Notes under the pieces: generated by a model
Databases searched by the model: none
Told to the model about the DNA's origin: nothing
What the model saw: only the letters and a program-made list of their open reading frames with translations
Part shown: positions 8,116 to 16,481 of the stretch, piece by piece
Position numbering within the stretch: position 1 is the first letter of the stretch
Layout: each line of letters begins with the position of its first letter
Position numbers and translations under genes: made by a program
Source of the DNA: Micromonospora rosaria
GTDB taxonomy: Bacteria; Actinomycetota; Actinomycetes; Mycobacteriales; Micromonosporaceae
Direction of reading: 5' to 3'
Assembly: GCF_001567585.1 (NCBI RefSeq)
Contig: NZ_LRQV01000017.1
Location: 1 to 64,000 of the forward strand
DNA: 64,000 bases

Positions 8116-8175
8116 GGTTCCCAAATCAGCATCACCGTCGTAGCATCCGCCTATAGGATCCTAGATTAGGGAACC
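8116..8175. promoter_or_regulatory. Inverted-repeat operator candidate in the divergent regulator/operon region
   Basis: GGTTCCCAAATC (8116-8127) is mirrored by GATTAGGGAACC (8164-8175) with 11 of 12 positions paired. Between them lies the perfect palindrome TAGGATCCTA (8154-8163). The block separates the XRE-DUF5753 gene from the small-gene operon and is a plausible binding site for that regulator or for the XRE-TPR protein. Confidence 0.5.
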
Positions 8176-8204
8176 AGAATCGGTGTCACCTTTCAGGAGG
8201 TCCC

Positions 8205-8465
8205 ATGGCTCGGCATGCGAAGCACCGGGTGCATCTGTTGTCGCTCCGGCGACAACAGATGCACCCGACGTACCTCGGTCTACTGCGGAGGCTCTGGCCG
8301 TTCACGCGCAGACGGGCGAGCCCACTCGACCGCCTGCGGTCGGTGATGGTCTCTCCCCATCCGACCGGTGCATGCCGAGCCGTGGGTGTGGCGCGAGTGA
8401 CCTACCTGCCGGAGCGGCCGTTGCTGGCCCTCGCCGGGGAGCACCGGGCGGGGTGCTGGTCGTGA
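8205..8465 (+). CDS. Small unrecognised protein, first gene of five-gene operon
   Basis: An 86-aa basic protein (many Arg and His at the N-terminus) with a more conserved-looking end: VMVSPHPTGACRAV, then YLPERPLLALAGEHR. AGGAGG sits a few bases upstream of the ATG, a near-perfect ribosome site. A perfect 18-bp hairpin (8227-8266) lies within its first 20 codons, which is unusual for a coding region and may control translation or transcription. The gene ends with a GTGA overlap into the next one. I do not recognise a family, and DNA or nucleic-acid binding is only a guess from charge. Confidence 0.55.
   Translation: MARHAKHRVHLLSLRRQQMHPTYLGLLRRLWPFTRRRASPLDRLRSVMVSPHPTGACRAVGVARVTYLPERPLLALAGEHRAGCWS
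8227..8266 (+). other. Perfect 18-bp stem with TCCG tetraloop
   Basis: GGGTGCATCTGTTGTCGC (8227-8244) pairs without mismatch with 8249-8266. The loop is TCCG, closed by C-G, which is the UNCG class of very stable RNA tetraloops. It begins 22 bases after the ATG of the first operon gene and is not followed by a T-run. Confidence 0.9.
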
Positions 8466-8623
8466 GGGCCCGGCGGATGCCCCACCTGATCCAGCAAGCC
8501 TGGTACGTCCTCGAATACCACCGGCATCACCGCTGCCCGCACTGCACGGACAGCGACTGGTGCCGAGACGTCAGAGTCGCGCGCACCCGGATCACGGCAT
8601 GGCGCCGGTACCGCCAGCGGTAG
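8462..8623 (+). CDS. Small cysteine/histidine-rich protein
   Basis: A 53-aa basic protein. HRHHRCPHCTDSDWC places C25, C28 and C34 with several histidines, which could form a small metal-binding knuckle, although the spacing is incomplete for a classic zinc ribbon. The C-terminus is arginine-rich (RVARTRITAWRRYRQR). It starts at a GTG overlapping the previous stop by four bases, and its own 3' end overlaps the next gene by 25 bases. No function can be assigned; the operon context suggests co-production with the XRE-TPR regulator. Confidence 0.5.
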   Translation: MRARRMPHLIQQAWYVLEYHRHHRCPHCTDSDWCRDVRVARTRITAWRRYRQR

Positions 8624-8871
8624 CCGAACTCCGGGCCGGTGACCTGCTCCATCTCACCCGGGCCGCCAGCGTCCAGTTCGCCACCCCGATCATGTTCCGC
8701 CTGATCCGGGTCCTCGACCGGCCGACCTACCACGGGTGGCAGTGGCTCGACGGCTATCAGGTGAACGAGAAGGGCGACGCGATCGCCCGACGAGAACTCT
8801 TCGTCCAGCACGCCGGCATCCGAAAACTTTCCACGCCGAGAAGGTCCGCACCTCAGAGGAGGCGGCGATGA
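8599..8871 (+). CDS. Small unrecognised protein, third operon gene
   Basis: A 90-aa protein starting at an ATG inside the previous gene. The core PAVAELRAGDLLHLTRAASVQF, then MFRLIRVLDRPTYHGWQWLDGYQV and ARRELFVQHAGI, looks like a compact beta-rich fold with a conserved tryptophan pair; the tail is basic and proline-rich. There is no membrane segment or cysteine pair. The stop overlaps the following ATG (ATGA). Family unknown. Confidence 0.55.
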   Translation: MAPVPPAVAELRAGDLLHLTRAASVQFATPIMFRLIRVLDRPTYHGWQWLDGYQVNEKGDAIARRELFVQHAGIRKLSTPRRSAPQRRRR

Positions 8872-9029
8872 TCAGACGTACCCGCAAGGACCCTGACCGG
8901 CCAACCGGCGCCGAGATCCAGGCCGCCGAACACGAGGCCGCGAAGCAGCGGATCCTCGCCCAGGCCGAGGCCGAGCGGACCCCGCTCGACGACACCACCC
9001 AGGCCGTACCCGACCGGCGGCGACGGTGA
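8868..9029 (+). CDS. Small charged helical protein, fourth operon gene
   Basis: A 53-aa highly charged protein (RRTRKDPDRPTGAEIQ, then EHEAAKQRILAQAEAERTPLDD) predicted to be one amphipathic helix with a basic tail. AGAGGAGG lies shortly before the ATG, one of the best ribosome sites in the window. It overlaps both neighbours by four bases. It could be a small partner of the XRE-TPR protein, as such regulators often bind short helices in their TPR groove, but this is an inference from position only. Confidence 0.5.
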   Translation: MIRRTRKDPDRPTGAEIQAAEHEAAKQRILAQAEAERTPLDDTTQAVPDRRRR

Positions 9030-10195
9030 CCGTGGCCGACGGCCTGCCGGTCGGCCGGCGGGTGGCGTACTGGCGGCAGCGGCGGACGATGTCGCAGCAG
9101 GTGTTCGCCGACCGGCTCGGCAAGTCCAAGTCGTGGGTCGACAAGGTCGAACGAGGGGTACGCCGACTCGACAGGTGGTCGGTGCTGCGGGAGGTCGCCG
9201 CCGCGCTCGACATCGACCCCGACATGCTGCTGGGTGACGCTCCACCCGACCGGCCGACCGACGGGCTGTCCGCCGACGTCGAGACGATCCAGGCCGCGCT
9301 CACCCGCCACCCCGGGCTGCTGCCGTCGACAGTCGCCCCGATCGACCCGCGCCGGTACCGGAACCGGCTCGACCACGCCGACGCCGCGTACCAACATGCC
9401 CGGTACCCGATGCTGCTACAGCTCTTGCCCGACTTGCTCGACGACGCCCACGGCCGAGACCTGCCCGCCGCGCTGCGCGTCCAGGCGTACCGGCTGACCG
9501 CGCAGGTCGCGGTGAAGCTCGGCGCGGCGGAGTTGGCCTGGCTCGCCGCCGACCGGGGCCTTGCCGTGGCCACCGGCACCGACGATTCTCTGCTGGAGGC
9601 GGTCGCCGCCACGTCGTTCGGTCAGGCGTTGCGGGCCGCCGGCCGCCACCGCGCCGCGTTCGAGACGACGATCGCCGCCGCGCACCAGGTCGCCCCACTC
9701 ACTGACGGTTCGGGCACGCAGGCCGAGCGCTCGGCCTGCGCGGCGCTGCTCCTCCAAGCCGCCCTCGCCGCCGCCGAACACGGCGACGCGTCGACCGCGC
9801 GGGATCTCCTCGACGACGCCACCGCCCTGACCGAGCCGGACGGCCCCGCCCGGGTGGCGGTCGACGCGGCCCGGGTCACCGCCACCGCAGCCCTCGGCGA
9901 CCACCGGACCGCCGTCGACCTGCACCAGATGCTGACGGTACGATCGCAGTGGCCGGCGCTGCCGATCGAACACCGGGCCGCGTACCTGCTGGATGTGGCC
10001 GGGGCGTACCTGGAAGCCGGCAACGCCCCCGCAGCGTCCCGGGTGCTGCGGGCCACCGACCGGCTCGCCCCACCGGAGGTACGGGTACGCCCCGCCGGCC
10101 AGGCGATCCTGACCGAGACACTGACCAGGTCACCAGCCCCGGACCCGCACCTGCTGGCCCTGGCCGAAGCCGCCGGGGTGCGCAGTGCGTGGTGA
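9026..10195 (+). CDS. XRE helix-turn-helix regulator with TPR-like C-terminus
   Basis: A 389-aa regulator. Residues about 8-70 are an XRE domain (GRRVAYWRQRRTMSQQVFADRLGKS, then SWVDKVERGVRRLDRWSVL). The remaining 300 residues are alanine-rich paired helices resembling TPR repeats (for example YQHARYPMLLQLLPDLLDDA, AELAWLAADRGLAVA, AYLLDVAGAYLEAGNAPAASRVL). Regulators of this design in actinomycetes typically sense a small protein or peptide through the TPR groove. It is the last gene of the overlapping operon, starting at a GTG that overlaps the previous stop. A type I restriction system follows 90 bases downstream and could be under its control. Confidence 0.8.
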   Translation: MTVADGLPVGRRVAYWRQRRTMSQQVFADRLGKSKSWVDKVERGVRRLDRWSVLREVAAALDIDPDMLLGDAPPDRPTDGLSADVETIQAALTRHPGLLPSTVAPIDPRRYRNRLDHADAAYQHARYPMLLQLLPDLLDDAHGRDLPAALRVQAYRLTAQVAVKLGAAELAWLAADRGLAVATGTDDSLLEAVAATSFGQALRAAGRHRAAFETTIAAAHQVAPLTDGSGTQAERSACAALLLQAALAAAEHGDASTARDLLDDATALTEPDGPARVAVDAARVTATAALGDHRTAVDLHQMLTVRSQWPALPIEHRAAYLLDVAGAYLEAGNAPAASRVLRATDRLAPPEVRVRPAGQAILTETLTRSPAPDPHLLALAEAAGVRSAW

Positions 10196-10285
10196 CGGAC
10201 CCGCCGGCAAGCCACACCCCCCACTGATTGCCCAGCGGGCTAGCCTGTCAGACCTAGCCTGACGCGACACCATGGGACGAGGCAC

Positions 10286-11806
10286 GTGATAACCGGTGAA
10301 CTGAAGAGCAAGATCGACCGCGTCTGGGACGCCTTCTGGTCGGGCGGCATCTCGAACCCGCTGGAGGTGATCGAGCAGATCACCTACCTGCTCTTCATCA
10401 AGCGACTGGACGAGATCGAGACGCGGGAACTGAAGAAGGCGGAGCGCTTCCCGGAAGCCCGGGTCACCCTGCGGTTCGGGCAGGACCAGCAAGAACTCCG
10501 CTGGTCCAAGTTCAGGGAACGGGACCCGGAGACGATGTTCAAGATCGTCACCCACAAGGTCTTCCCATACCTCCAGACGCTCGGTGGCGACGGGTCGACG
10601 TACTCGCACCACATGCGGGAAGCCCGGTTCACCATCCCCAGCCCGGCGCTGCTCAGCCGGGTGGTCGACATGATCGACAAGCTCCCGATGGACGACCGGG
10701 ACACCAAGGGCGATCTCTACGAGTACATGCTCAGCAAGATCGCCACGGCCGGTCACAACGGACAGTTCCGCACGTCCCGGCACATTATTCAGTTGATGGT
10801 CGAGATGACGGCCCCGACGCCCGCCGACGAGATCTGCGACCCGGCCTGCGGCACGGCCGGCTTCCTCGTCGAGGCCGGAGAGTACGTCCGCCGCATGCAC
10901 CCGAGCGCGCTCCTCGACACCGCCCAGCGGGCGCACTTCCACGAAAGCATGTTCCACGGCTTCGACTTCGACGGCACGATGCTCCGGATCGGCAGCATGA
11001 ACATACTGCTGCACGGCGTGGAGAGCCCGGACATCCGCTACCGCGACTCACTGGCCGAGAGCGCCAGCGGAGACGACTTCGAGAAGTACTCGCTGATCCT
11101 GGCCAATCCGCCGTTCGCCGGCAGCCTCGACTACGAGAGCACGGCCACGGACCTCCAGCAGATCGTCAAGACCAAGAAGACCGAACTGCTCTTCCTCGCC
11201 CTCTTCCTCCGGCTGTTGAAGCCCGGCGGCCGGGCGGCCGTCATCGTGCCGGACGGTGTGCTCTTCGGGTCGAGCAAGGCGCACAAGGAGCTGCGCCGGA
11301 TTCTGGTCGAGGACCAGAAGCTCGATGCGGTGGTGAAGCTGCCCAGCGGCACCTTCAAGCCCTACTCGGGCGTCTCCACCGCGATTCTGCTCTTCACCAA
11401 GACCAATAGCGGCGGCACCGACAACGTCTGGTTCTACGAGGTGACCGCCGACGGTTGGAGTCTGGACGACAAGCGGACTCCGCTGTTGCCGGCCGAGAAG
11501 CTGGGGCCGGTGCCGGCTGAGGCGCTTGCCGAGGACGAGCACGCGAAGAACAACCTGCCGGACGCGCTGGCGAGGTGGTCCCGCCGGGACGGCGACGAGT
11601 TGCAGCGGGCGCGGACCGAGCAGAGCTTCTGCGTCCCCAAAGCCGACATCGTCGGGCAGGGCTACGACCTCAGCCTCAACCGCTACAAGGAGGTTGTGCA
11701 CGAGGAGGTCGAGCACCGCTCGCCGCTCGACATCCTGGCCGACCTCGAACGCCTAGAGTCCGAGATCCAGCAGGGCATGTCCAACCTGAAGGCGATGCTC
11801 GGATGA
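10286..11806 (+). CDS. hsdM: Type I restriction-modification methyltransferase subunit
   Basis: A 506-aa HsdM subunit that methylates adenine N6 at the site chosen by HsdS and is part of both the methylase (M2S) and the restriction complex (R2M2S). An HsdM_N helical domain opens the protein (SKIDRVWDAFWSGG, then EQITYLLFIKRLDE). The SAM-binding motif I DPACGTAGF falls near residue 185, and the catalytic motif IV NPPF near 273. The start is a GTG with GACGAGG four bases upstream. CTAGCCTG is directly repeated at 10240 and 10254 in the intergenic region, perhaps a promoter or operator feature. Its stop overlaps the hsdS ATG (ATGA). Confidence 0.93.
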   Translation: MITGELKSKIDRVWDAFWSGGISNPLEVIEQITYLLFIKRLDEIETRELKKAERFPEARVTLRFGQDQQELRWSKFRERDPETMFKIVTHKVFPYLQTLGGDGSTYSHHMREARFTIPSPALLSRVVDMIDKLPMDDRDTKGDLYEYMLSKIATAGHNGQFRTSRHIIQLMVEMTAPTPADEICDPACGTAGFLVEAGEYVRRMHPSALLDTAQRAHFHESMFHGFDFDGTMLRIGSMNILLHGVESPDIRYRDSLAESASGDDFEKYSLILANPPFAGSLDYESTATDLQQIVKTKKTELLFLALFLRLLKPGGRAAVIVPDGVLFGSSKAHKELRRILVEDQKLDAVVKLPSGTFKPYSGVSTAILLFTKTNSGGTDNVWFYEVTADGWSLDDKRTPLLPAEKLGPVPAEALAEDEHAKNNLPDALARWSRRDGDELQRARTEQSFCVPKADIVGQGYDLSLNRYKEVVHEEVEHRSPLDILADLERLESEIQQGMSNLKAMLG

Positions 11807-13017
11807 CGACTACACTAAAGGTGTCGAAACTCGGCGATGTGGCCTCCATAAACCCGAAGCTCGTCGAACGCCCAAGCTCCGAAGAATTGGTCTCGTTCGT
11901 TTCGATGTCGGCGGTCGACGCCGTGACGGGAACTATTAAGAACGGCAAGGACCGGCCATTCGGTGAGGTAAGTAAGGGTTACACATTCTTCGCGCATGAG
12001 GATGTTCTCGTCGCAAAAATCACGCCTTGCTTCGAGAATGGAAAGATTGCTCAGGCTCGGCTCGCCCACTCGATGGGCGTTGGCTCAACCGAGTTCCATG
12101 TGATCAGACCGAAGGGTTCACAACTCGACGCACGCTACCTCCTTCATTTTTTGCGCAGGCCGGCGGTCAGAGTAGCCGGCGAACGGCGCATGACCGGCAG
12201 CGCCGGGCAGCGGCGGGTGCCGGAATCATTCTTAGCAAGTCTCCCTATTCCGACGCCTCCGCTGCCAGACCAGCGAAGGGTTGCAGAGGTTCTGGATCGG
12301 GCAGACGAGCTGCGCGTCAAGCGCCGCGAAGCCCTCGCCCACCTCGACAACCTCACCCAATCCATCTTCCTCGACATGTTCGGCGACCTGCGCCACGGTA
12401 CACCTGGCCACGAATTCAAGCCGTTCGCTGAGGTCGTAAGAGAGTTCCGCTACGGCACGTCAAAAAAATCGGCAGAGACGGGCTACCCGGCTCTTCGAAT
12501 CCCGAATGTCATTGGCAGCACGCTTAACCTGACTGATTTGAAGACGGTGCCGGCCACGCAAGCCGAGTTTGACCGGCTCCGCCTCGTTGATGGCGACCTC
12601 CTCTTTGTCAGAACTAACGGGAACCCCGACTTCGTCGGCCGCTGCGCGGCTTTCTATCAAGCCTTGGTAAAAGACACAGGATTTCCAACAGACCAGTTCC
12701 TCTACGCGTCGTACCTCATACGTGCACGAGTTGATGAGCGACGCGTTCTGCCAACCTTCATTCAGCAGTTCATGAGCGGGTCGGCGGGCCGCGCCTCCCT
12801 GCGTGACCGCTGTAAGACGTCTGCCGGGCAGTACAACCTGAACACGGCTGGTCTCGGTTCGGTGCAGGTACCGCTGCCGCCCCTTCGGCAGCAGCAGGAG
12901 TTTGTGGACCGGATCTCCCAGGTGAGAACGCTACGAGGGACACACGAGGCCAGCTTGGCGGAGATGGATGCGCTCTTCGCGTCGTTGCAGGATCGGGCTT
13001 TCCGGGGGCTGCTCTGA
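11803..13017 (+). CDS. hsdS: Type I restriction-modification specificity subunit
   Basis: A 404-aa HsdS subunit with two target-recognition domains. The first spans about 1-150 (KLGDVASINPK at its start, PLPDQRRVAEVLD at its end), then a conserved helical spacer (DELRVKRREALAHLDNLTQSIFLD), the second domain (about 205-365), and a final helix from QQQEFVDRISQVRTL. Each recognises half of a bipartite DNA site. Both recognition domains use clearly more A/T-ending codons than hsdM and hsdR, and residue 144 is a TTA codon (12232-12234), consistent with recombination-driven exchange of specificity. The recognition sequence cannot be read by eye. Confidence 0.92.
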   Translation: MTTTLKVSKLGDVASINPKLVERPSSEELVSFVSMSAVDAVTGTIKNGKDRPFGEVSKGYTFFAHEDVLVAKITPCFENGKIAQARLAHSMGVGSTEFHVIRPKGSQLDARYLLHFLRRPAVRVAGERRMTGSAGQRRVPESFLASLPIPTPPLPDQRRVAEVLDRADELRVKRREALAHLDNLTQSIFLDMFGDLRHGTPGHEFKPFAEVVREFRYGTSKKSAETGYPALRIPNVIGSTLNLTDLKTVPATQAEFDRLRLVDGDLLFVRTNGNPDFVGRCAAFYQALVKDTGFPTDQFLYASYLIRARVDERRVLPTFIQQFMSGSAGRASLRDRCKTSAGQYNLNTAGLGSVQVPLPPLRQQQEFVDRISQVRTLRGTHEASLAEMDALFASLQDRAFRGLL

Positions 13018-13061
13018 TGTGAGAAGCTCTAGGGCTGTCCACTGTGGGGGGTAGGCGTCCG

Positions 13062-16000
13062 ATGAGCAACTTCGCGTTCCTGCGGGCCGAGTGGCCCGAG
13101 CTGCTTGACGAGGCCCTGCGGGCTGAGCGACTTGCTGTCGCCGACCCGCGGGTCTCGTGTTTCTACGCCCGGCGCACCCTGGAGCTGGCGCTCGGCTGGC
13201 TCTTTGACGCCGACGCGACACTCGTCACCCCGTACCGAAACGACCTTTCCGGAAAGATCCACGAGCCGACGTTGCGCAGGCTGGTGGGCACCGACCTCCA
13301 GACCAAGATGAACATCATCCGCAGGAAGGGCAACCGGGCCGTGCACGAGCGGACGCCGGTGACGGACAAGGATTCGGTCCCGGTCCTGCGGGAGTTGTTC
13401 CACGTCACGTACTGGATCGCCCGGCACTACACCCGCGACCCGGCGCAGGTCCCGGCGCACACCCTCGCCTTCGATCCGAGCCTGGTTCCCCAGCCGGTCA
13501 CCGCCAAGGTGCGGCAGCAGACCCAGGCCGAGGTGAAGAGCCTCGCCGACCAGCTCGCCGACCGGGACGCGGCCCTGGCTGCCGAACGCGAGAAAAGCGC
13601 CACCCTCGATGCCGAGCTGGCGAAGCTGCGCGCTCAGGTCGCGGCCGCGAAGGCCGCCAACGAGGCCCGTCCCGACGACCACGACTACGACGAGGCGCAG
13701 ACCCGCGACCTCTTCATCGATCTCATGCTGGCCGAGGCTGGCTGGCCGCTCGACGGCCCGGACGACCGCGAGTTTCCGGTGACCGGCATGCCCAACAGCA
13801 CGGGCAACGGCTACGTCGACTACGTCCTGTGGGGTGACGACGGCAAGCCCCTCGGGCTGATCGAGGCCAAGCGTGCCCGCGTCGACGCCACCGCAGGCCA
13901 GCAGCAAGCCAAGCTCTACGCCGACTGCCTGGAACAGCGGTACGGCCAGCGGCCGGTCGTCTTCTACACGAACGGCTACGACACCTGGCTGTGGGACGAC
14001 GGCAGCGGCTACCCGCCCCGCCCGGTGCAGGGCTTCTACACCAAGGACGAGTTGGCGCTGCTGATCCAGCGCCGCGCCATCCGCCAGCCGCTTGCGGACG
14101 TGCCCATCAGGCAGGAGATCGTCGAGCGGCACTACCAGCACCGGGCGATCCGGAAGATCGGCGAGGCTTTCGAGCAGGCCGGGCAGCGTCAGGCGCTCGT
14201 GGTGATGGCCACCGGCGCCGGCAAGACCCGTACCGTGATCGCCCTGGTCGACCTGCTGATGCGGGCCAACTGGGTCAAGAACGTGCTCTTCCTCGCCGAC
14301 CGCACCGCGCTGGTCAACCAGGCGGTTAACGCCTTCAAGGAGCACCTGCCCAGCGCGGCCACGGTCAACCTGGTCACCGAGAGGGACACCGACGGCCGGG
14401 TGTACGTCTCGACGTACCCGACCATGATGGGCCTGATCAACGGGACCGCGAGCGGCGAACGGCGCTTCGGGCCCGGCTACTTCGACCTGGTCGTCATCGA
14501 CGAGGCGCACCGGTCGGTGTACCAGAAGTACCGGGCGATCTTCTCCTGGTTCGACGGCCTCCTGGTCGGGCTTACCGCGACCCCGCGCAACGAGATCGAC
14601 CGAAACACCTACAGCCTGTTCCACCTGGAGGACGGGGTCCCCACCGACCACTACGACCTCGACGAGGCGGTGAAGGAGGGCCATCTCGTCCCTCCCCGTG
14701 CGTTCTCCGTGGAGACGGAATTTCAGTGGCACGGCATCCGCTACGACGACCTCAGCGATGAGGAGCAGGACGACTGGGACTCGCTCGACTGGGGTGACGA
14801 CGGCCCGCCGGACAGGATCGAACCGGACGCGCTCAACAAGTGGCTGTTCAACAAGGAGACCGTGGACAACGTCCTGGAGACGCTGATGGTCCACGGTCAC
14901 AAGGTGGCCGGCGGGGACCGGATCGGCAAGACGATCATCTTCGCCCGGAACCAGGCGCATGCCGACTTCATCCAGGAACGGTTCGACCTGGCCTATCCGA
15001 CGCATGCCGGTCACCGCGCCCGAGTTATCACGTACAAGACCAAGTACGCGCAGAGCCTCATCGACGACTTCTCCCAGCCGGAGAAGGACCCGCACATCGC
15101 GATCTCGGTCGACATGCTCGACACGGGCATCGACGTGCCCGAGGTCGTCAACCTGGTCTTCTGCAAGCCCGTCCGGTCGAAGTCGAAGTTCCTCCAGATG
15201 ATCGGCCGGGGCACCCGCCTCCGCAAGGATCTCTACGGCCCCGGGCAGGACAAGAAGGACTTCCTGGTCTTCGACTTCTGCCGGAACTTCGAGTACTTCA
15301 ACGAGAATCCCGAGCCGGCCCAGCGGAAGCTGACCGAGTCGCTGACCGAGCGGCTGTTCAAGGCTCAGCTCGACCTGATCCACCGCCTCGACCAGCGCCT
15401 TCCGGCCGACGCCGGCCCCGAGACGGACGCCGACGGAACGCAGAGCGAGGCGGGCCTGCGTTGGGAACTGGCCCGAGACCTGCACGCCAGGGTGGAAAGC
15501 ATCCACCTAGAGAATTTCGTCGTACGCCCCAAGCGTCGCCTGGTGGAGTACTACGTCGACTTCGCGCGCTGGCACCGACTCACCCCGGAGGCCGTGGACG
15601 AGATCGGCGGCAACCTCGCCGGCCTACCCACCGACAGGCAGGACACCGACGAGGTGGCCAAGCGGTTCGACCTGATGGTGCTGCGCCTCCAGCTCGGCCA
15701 GTTCGACGTGGTGCCCGACTACGACCGGTTGCGTCGGCAGGTGCAGGAAATCGCCTCGACGCTGCTGGAGCAGACCAGCATCCCGACGATCCGCGCACAG
15801 CAGCAGCTCCTCGACGAGGTGGCCGGGGACGAGTGGTGGTCGGACGTCACCCTGCCGATGCTGGAGCTGATGCGTCGACGCCTGCGTGACCTGGCCGGGT
15901 TGATCTCGCGGGCCAAGCGGGCCATCGTCTACACCGACTTCAGCGACAAGCTGGGGGAGATCTCACTCGTCGCACTGGACGACATCAGGATCGGTACCGA

Positions 16001-16481
16001 CTTCGAGCGGTTCCGCGACAAGGCCCAGGCGTACCTGCGCGCCCACGAGGACCACCTGGCGTTGCAGAAGCTGCGCCGCAACAAGCAGCTCTCCCCCACC
16101 GACCTCCACGAGCTGGAACAGATGCTGGTGGCCGCCGGTGGTGGCACCGAGGAGATCGACCGGGCCCGCCACTCGTCCAACGGACTCGGGCTCTTCATCC
16201 GCTCCCTGGTCGGTCTCGACCGGGAAGCGGCCCACGAGGCGTTCAGCGAGTTCCTGGCCGGCCGTACCCTCACCGGGAACCAGATCAGTTTCCTCCACCT
16301 GATCGTTGACCATTTGACGCGGAACGGCGCCATGGAGCCCGAACGGCTCTACGAGTCCCCGTTCAGCGACATCGCCCCCGAAGGGCCGGAATCGGTGTTC
16401 CCGTCCGCTGACGTGGACCGGCTGGTCACGATCCTCCGCTCGGTCCGGAACACCGCAACCCCCACCAGCGAGGTCGCCTAG
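13062..16481 (+). CDS. hsdR: Type I restriction enzyme, endonuclease/translocase subunit
   Basis: A 1139-aa HsdR that translocates and cuts unmethylated DNA. The N-terminal ~150 residues resemble a DUF4145 domain (SCFYARRTLELALGWLF, then RKGNRAVHE), followed by a coiled-coil-like stretch (about 150-205). The endonuclease core has YVDYVLWG and LIEAKRAR (about 250-272), the PD-(D/E)xK signature. The superfamily 2 motor follows: Walker A ATGAGKTRT near 382, IDEAH near 478, LTATPR near 505, and a helicase C domain with MIGRGTRLRKD. The C-terminus is an EcoEI-type R domain. A GTG six codons upstream is an alternative start. Its TAG stop overlaps that of the convergent glycosyltransferase in CTAG. 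Confidence 0.93.
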   Translation: MSNFAFLRAEWPELLDEALRAERLAVADPRVSCFYARRTLELALGWLFDADATLVTPYRNDLSGKIHEPTLRRLVGTDLQTKMNIIRRKGNRAVHERTPVTDKDSVPVLRELFHVTYWIARHYTRDPAQVPAHTLAFDPSLVPQPVTAKVRQQTQAEVKSLADQLADRDAALAAEREKSATLDAELAKLRAQVAAAKAANEARPDDHDYDEAQTRDLFIDLMLAEAGWPLDGPDDREFPVTGMPNSTGNGYVDYVLWGDDGKPLGLIEAKRARVDATAGQQQAKLYADCLEQRYGQRPVVFYTNGYDTWLWDDGSGYPPRPVQGFYTKDELALLIQRRAIRQPLADVPIRQEIVERHYQHRAIRKIGEAFEQAGQRQALVVMATGAGKTRTVIALVDLLMRANWVKNVLFLADRTALVNQAVNAFKEHLPSAATVNLVTERDTDGRVYVSTYPTMMGLINGTASGERRFGPGYFDLVVIDEAHRSVYQKYRAIFSWFDGLLVGLTATPRNEIDRNTYSLFHLEDGVPTDHYDLDEAVKEGHLVPPRAFSVETEFQWHGIRYDDLSDEEQDDWDSLDWGDDGPPDRIEPDALNKWLFNKETVDNVLETLMVHGHKVAGGDRIGKTIIFARNQAHADFIQERFDLAYPTHAGHRARVITYKTKYAQSLIDDFSQPEKDPHIAISVDMLDTGIDVPEVVNLVFCKPVRSKSKFLQMIGRGTRLRKDLYGPGQDKKDFLVFDFCRNFEYFNENPEPAQRKLTESLTERLFKAQLDLIHRLDQRLPADAGPETDADGTQSEAGLRWELARDLHARVESIHLENFVVRPKRRLVEYYVDFARWHRLTPEAVDEIGGNLAGLPTDRQDTDEVAKRFDLMVLRLQLGQFDVVPDYDRLRRQVQEIASTLLEQTSIPTIRAQQQLLDEVAGDEWWSDVTLPMLELMRRRLRDLAGLISRAKRAIVYTDFSDKLGEISLVALDDIRIGTDFERFRDKAQAYLRAHEDHLALQKLRRNKQLSPTDLHELEQMLVAAGGGTEEIDRARHSSNGLGLFIRSLVGLDREAAHEAFSEFLAGRTLTGNQISFLHLIVDHLTRNGAMEPERLYESPFSDIAPEGPESVFPSADVDRLVTILRSVRNTATPTSEVA

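Noticed and set aside
8183..8461. Alternative longer plus-strand frame overlapping the first small operon gene
   Set aside because: It lacks a ribosome site and its Ala/Pro/Ser-rich product looks like a shifted reading; the ATG at 8205 has a near-perfect Shine-Dalgarno sequence and a better C-terminal sequence.
13029..15506. Very long open frame on the minus strand opposite hsdR
   Set aside because: GC-rich genes with strong codon bias open long antisense frames. The product is a Val/Asp/Leu/His-rich string with no domains, and hsdR on the plus strand is intact with all motifs.
5828..16481. Prophage or integrative conjugative element
   Set aside because: Small overlapping genes and a restriction system suggest acquired DNA, but there is no integrase, excisionase, replication or transfer gene, and no att-like direct repeat was found at the borders.
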